DNA of 64,000 nucleotides, taken from positions 1 through 64,000 of the forward strand of contig JAPYMA010000140.1 of NCBI GenBank assembly GCA_035041965.1, written 5' to 3'. The stretch's first letter is position 1. Every line of letters starts with the position of its first letter. This stretch comes from Anisakis pegreffii (Eukaryota; Nematoda; Chromadorea; Rhabditida; Anisakidae). The notes beneath the pieces were generated by a model. The model was not told the DNA's origin and did no database searches. It was given only the letters and a program-made list of their open reading frames with translations. The position numbers were made by a program, and so were the translations under genes. Below, in pieces: positions 63,175 through 64,000 of the stretch.

Positions 63175-63981
63175 TGAAAGTATATAAATGATCTACCAGA
63201 ATGCGTACATAGTCATTGTTAGCTATATGCTGATGACGCTAAATTGTTCGTCACCTATATCCCAACCACTGTGAGGTCTCCTTTGCAAGAATCTACTGAA
63301 GAAGTTCACAGATGGATAAAAGCCTGGTAGATGGAGTTGTCCATTGACAAGTGCTCCGTTCTGTACATTGGAAAACGTAATGAAAAAGTTTCGTATAACA
63401 TAGGCAATCAAGTTTTGAAAAGTTCTGATAGCATCTGCGATCTTGGAGTACACATATCTGAAGATCTGTCATTTACAAAACACATTCATCACACTGGAGC
63501 ACTTGCACATGCACGAAGCAACCTCATTCTCCGCACACTTAGCACAAACAATCCGCACACACTATTAAAAGCATTCATCACGTACGTCCGTCCCATCCTC
63601 GACTACTGCTCCATCATATATTCCCCTACTGATGTAGATAATATAAATATTCTTGAAAATGTACAGAGATCCTGCTCGAGGAATGTTTATGCTCGTTGTT
63701 GTATTACACCGTGCAGTTATATGGATCGTATTAAAAAATTAAATATTGCCACATTAGAACTGAGACGACTCCAATTTGATTTGATATTTGTTTATAAAAT
63801 ACTTCATTCTATGATCGATATAAGAATGGAATCACTCTTTGAATACACACACTGTCGCACAAGAGGACACGCACATCGTTTAAAAGTTTCGTATTCAGCA
63901 CATACCAACAAGGTGTCCCTATTCTTCGCACATCGCATCATTAGCACCTGTCACACCTCACGGCACCATTTTATAATTTGA
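63175..63981 (+). mobile_element. decayed non-LTR retrotransposon (LINE), C-terminal reverse transcriptase
   Basis: In one frame: YINDLPECV, then the catalytic LYADDAKLF (YADD at 63226), then a 216-codon stretch from 63331 with MELSIDKCSVLYIGKRNEK, LGVHISEDLSFTKHI, the thumb-region TYVRPILDYCSIIYSPT, and the end motif RRLQFDLIFVYKILHSMIDI followed by RTRGHAHRLKV. This order is typical of jockey/CR1-type LINE proteins. Two in-frame TAG stops (63220 and 63328) and loss of everything before the YINDLP motif make it a 5'-truncated dead copy. The last 15 codons no longer match the family pattern. Confidence 0.9.
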
Positions 63982-64000
63982 TAAAAAGTTCTTTAATTCG

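Overview
The window looks like nuclear DNA from a nematode. It is AT-rich, coding exons are short and interrupted by many introns, and splice acceptors almost always read as T-rich plus CAG or TAG. Several start codons lie 2-25 bases after a TTTCAG/TTTTAG-type acceptor, as expected for spliced-leader trans-splicing. The gene content fits too: a lipocalin resembling nematode LPR proteins, a 7TM chemoreceptor-like gene, and small secreted glycine/aromatic-rich peptides with furin sites. The species cannot be named from the sequence. Gene models were built by hand from frames, splice sites and phase.

Layout. 0-5.1 kb (+): two short two-exon genes with a signal peptide, an RVKR processing site and a Gly/aromatic tail. 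9.3-12.1 kb (-): scattered exons, including one encoding a transmembrane C-terminus. 12.3-13.2 kb: an element with hAT-like ends. 13.7-16.1 kb (-): a complete seven-exon lipocalin (295 aa). 16.5-19.4 kb (-): two less certain genes in the same direction. 23-25 kb: a 7TM receptor-like gene (-), perhaps a pseudogene, and unrecognised exons (+). 25.4-27 kb: repeats (perfect palindrome, AAT microsatellite, 102-bp repeat, tandem array). 30.8-36.4 kb (-): partial coiled-coil, secreted and unrecognised genes plus duplicated exon-like segments. 37-40 kb: inverted and fold-back repeats. 40.1-42.4 kb (+): a complete sideroflexin (324 aa, seven exons). 42.7-44 kb: a hAT-like non-autonomous transposon. 46.1-53.0 kb (-): the signal recognition particle receptor alpha subunit, 15 exons, lacking only its short first exon. 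57.1-61.1 kb (-): a GRIP-domain golgin (C-terminal part). 61.6-62.7 kb: a repeat shared with the 43 kb transposon. 63.2 kb to the end (+): a decayed LINE reverse transcriptase.

The three best-supported genes are housekeeping: mitochondrial amino-acid transport (sideroflexin), ER targeting (SRP receptor) and trans-Golgi tethering (golgin). They do not form one pathway. The less familiar content is the small secreted genes, especially the RVKR pair at 0.6-5.1 kb, and the three head-to-tail genes at 13.7-19.4 kb. Several non-conserved models have frame breaks (9.8, 17.2, 23.7, 35.3 kb), so some may be pseudogenes, assembly errors or wrong exon choices. The sideroflexin, SRP receptor and lipocalin frames are intact.
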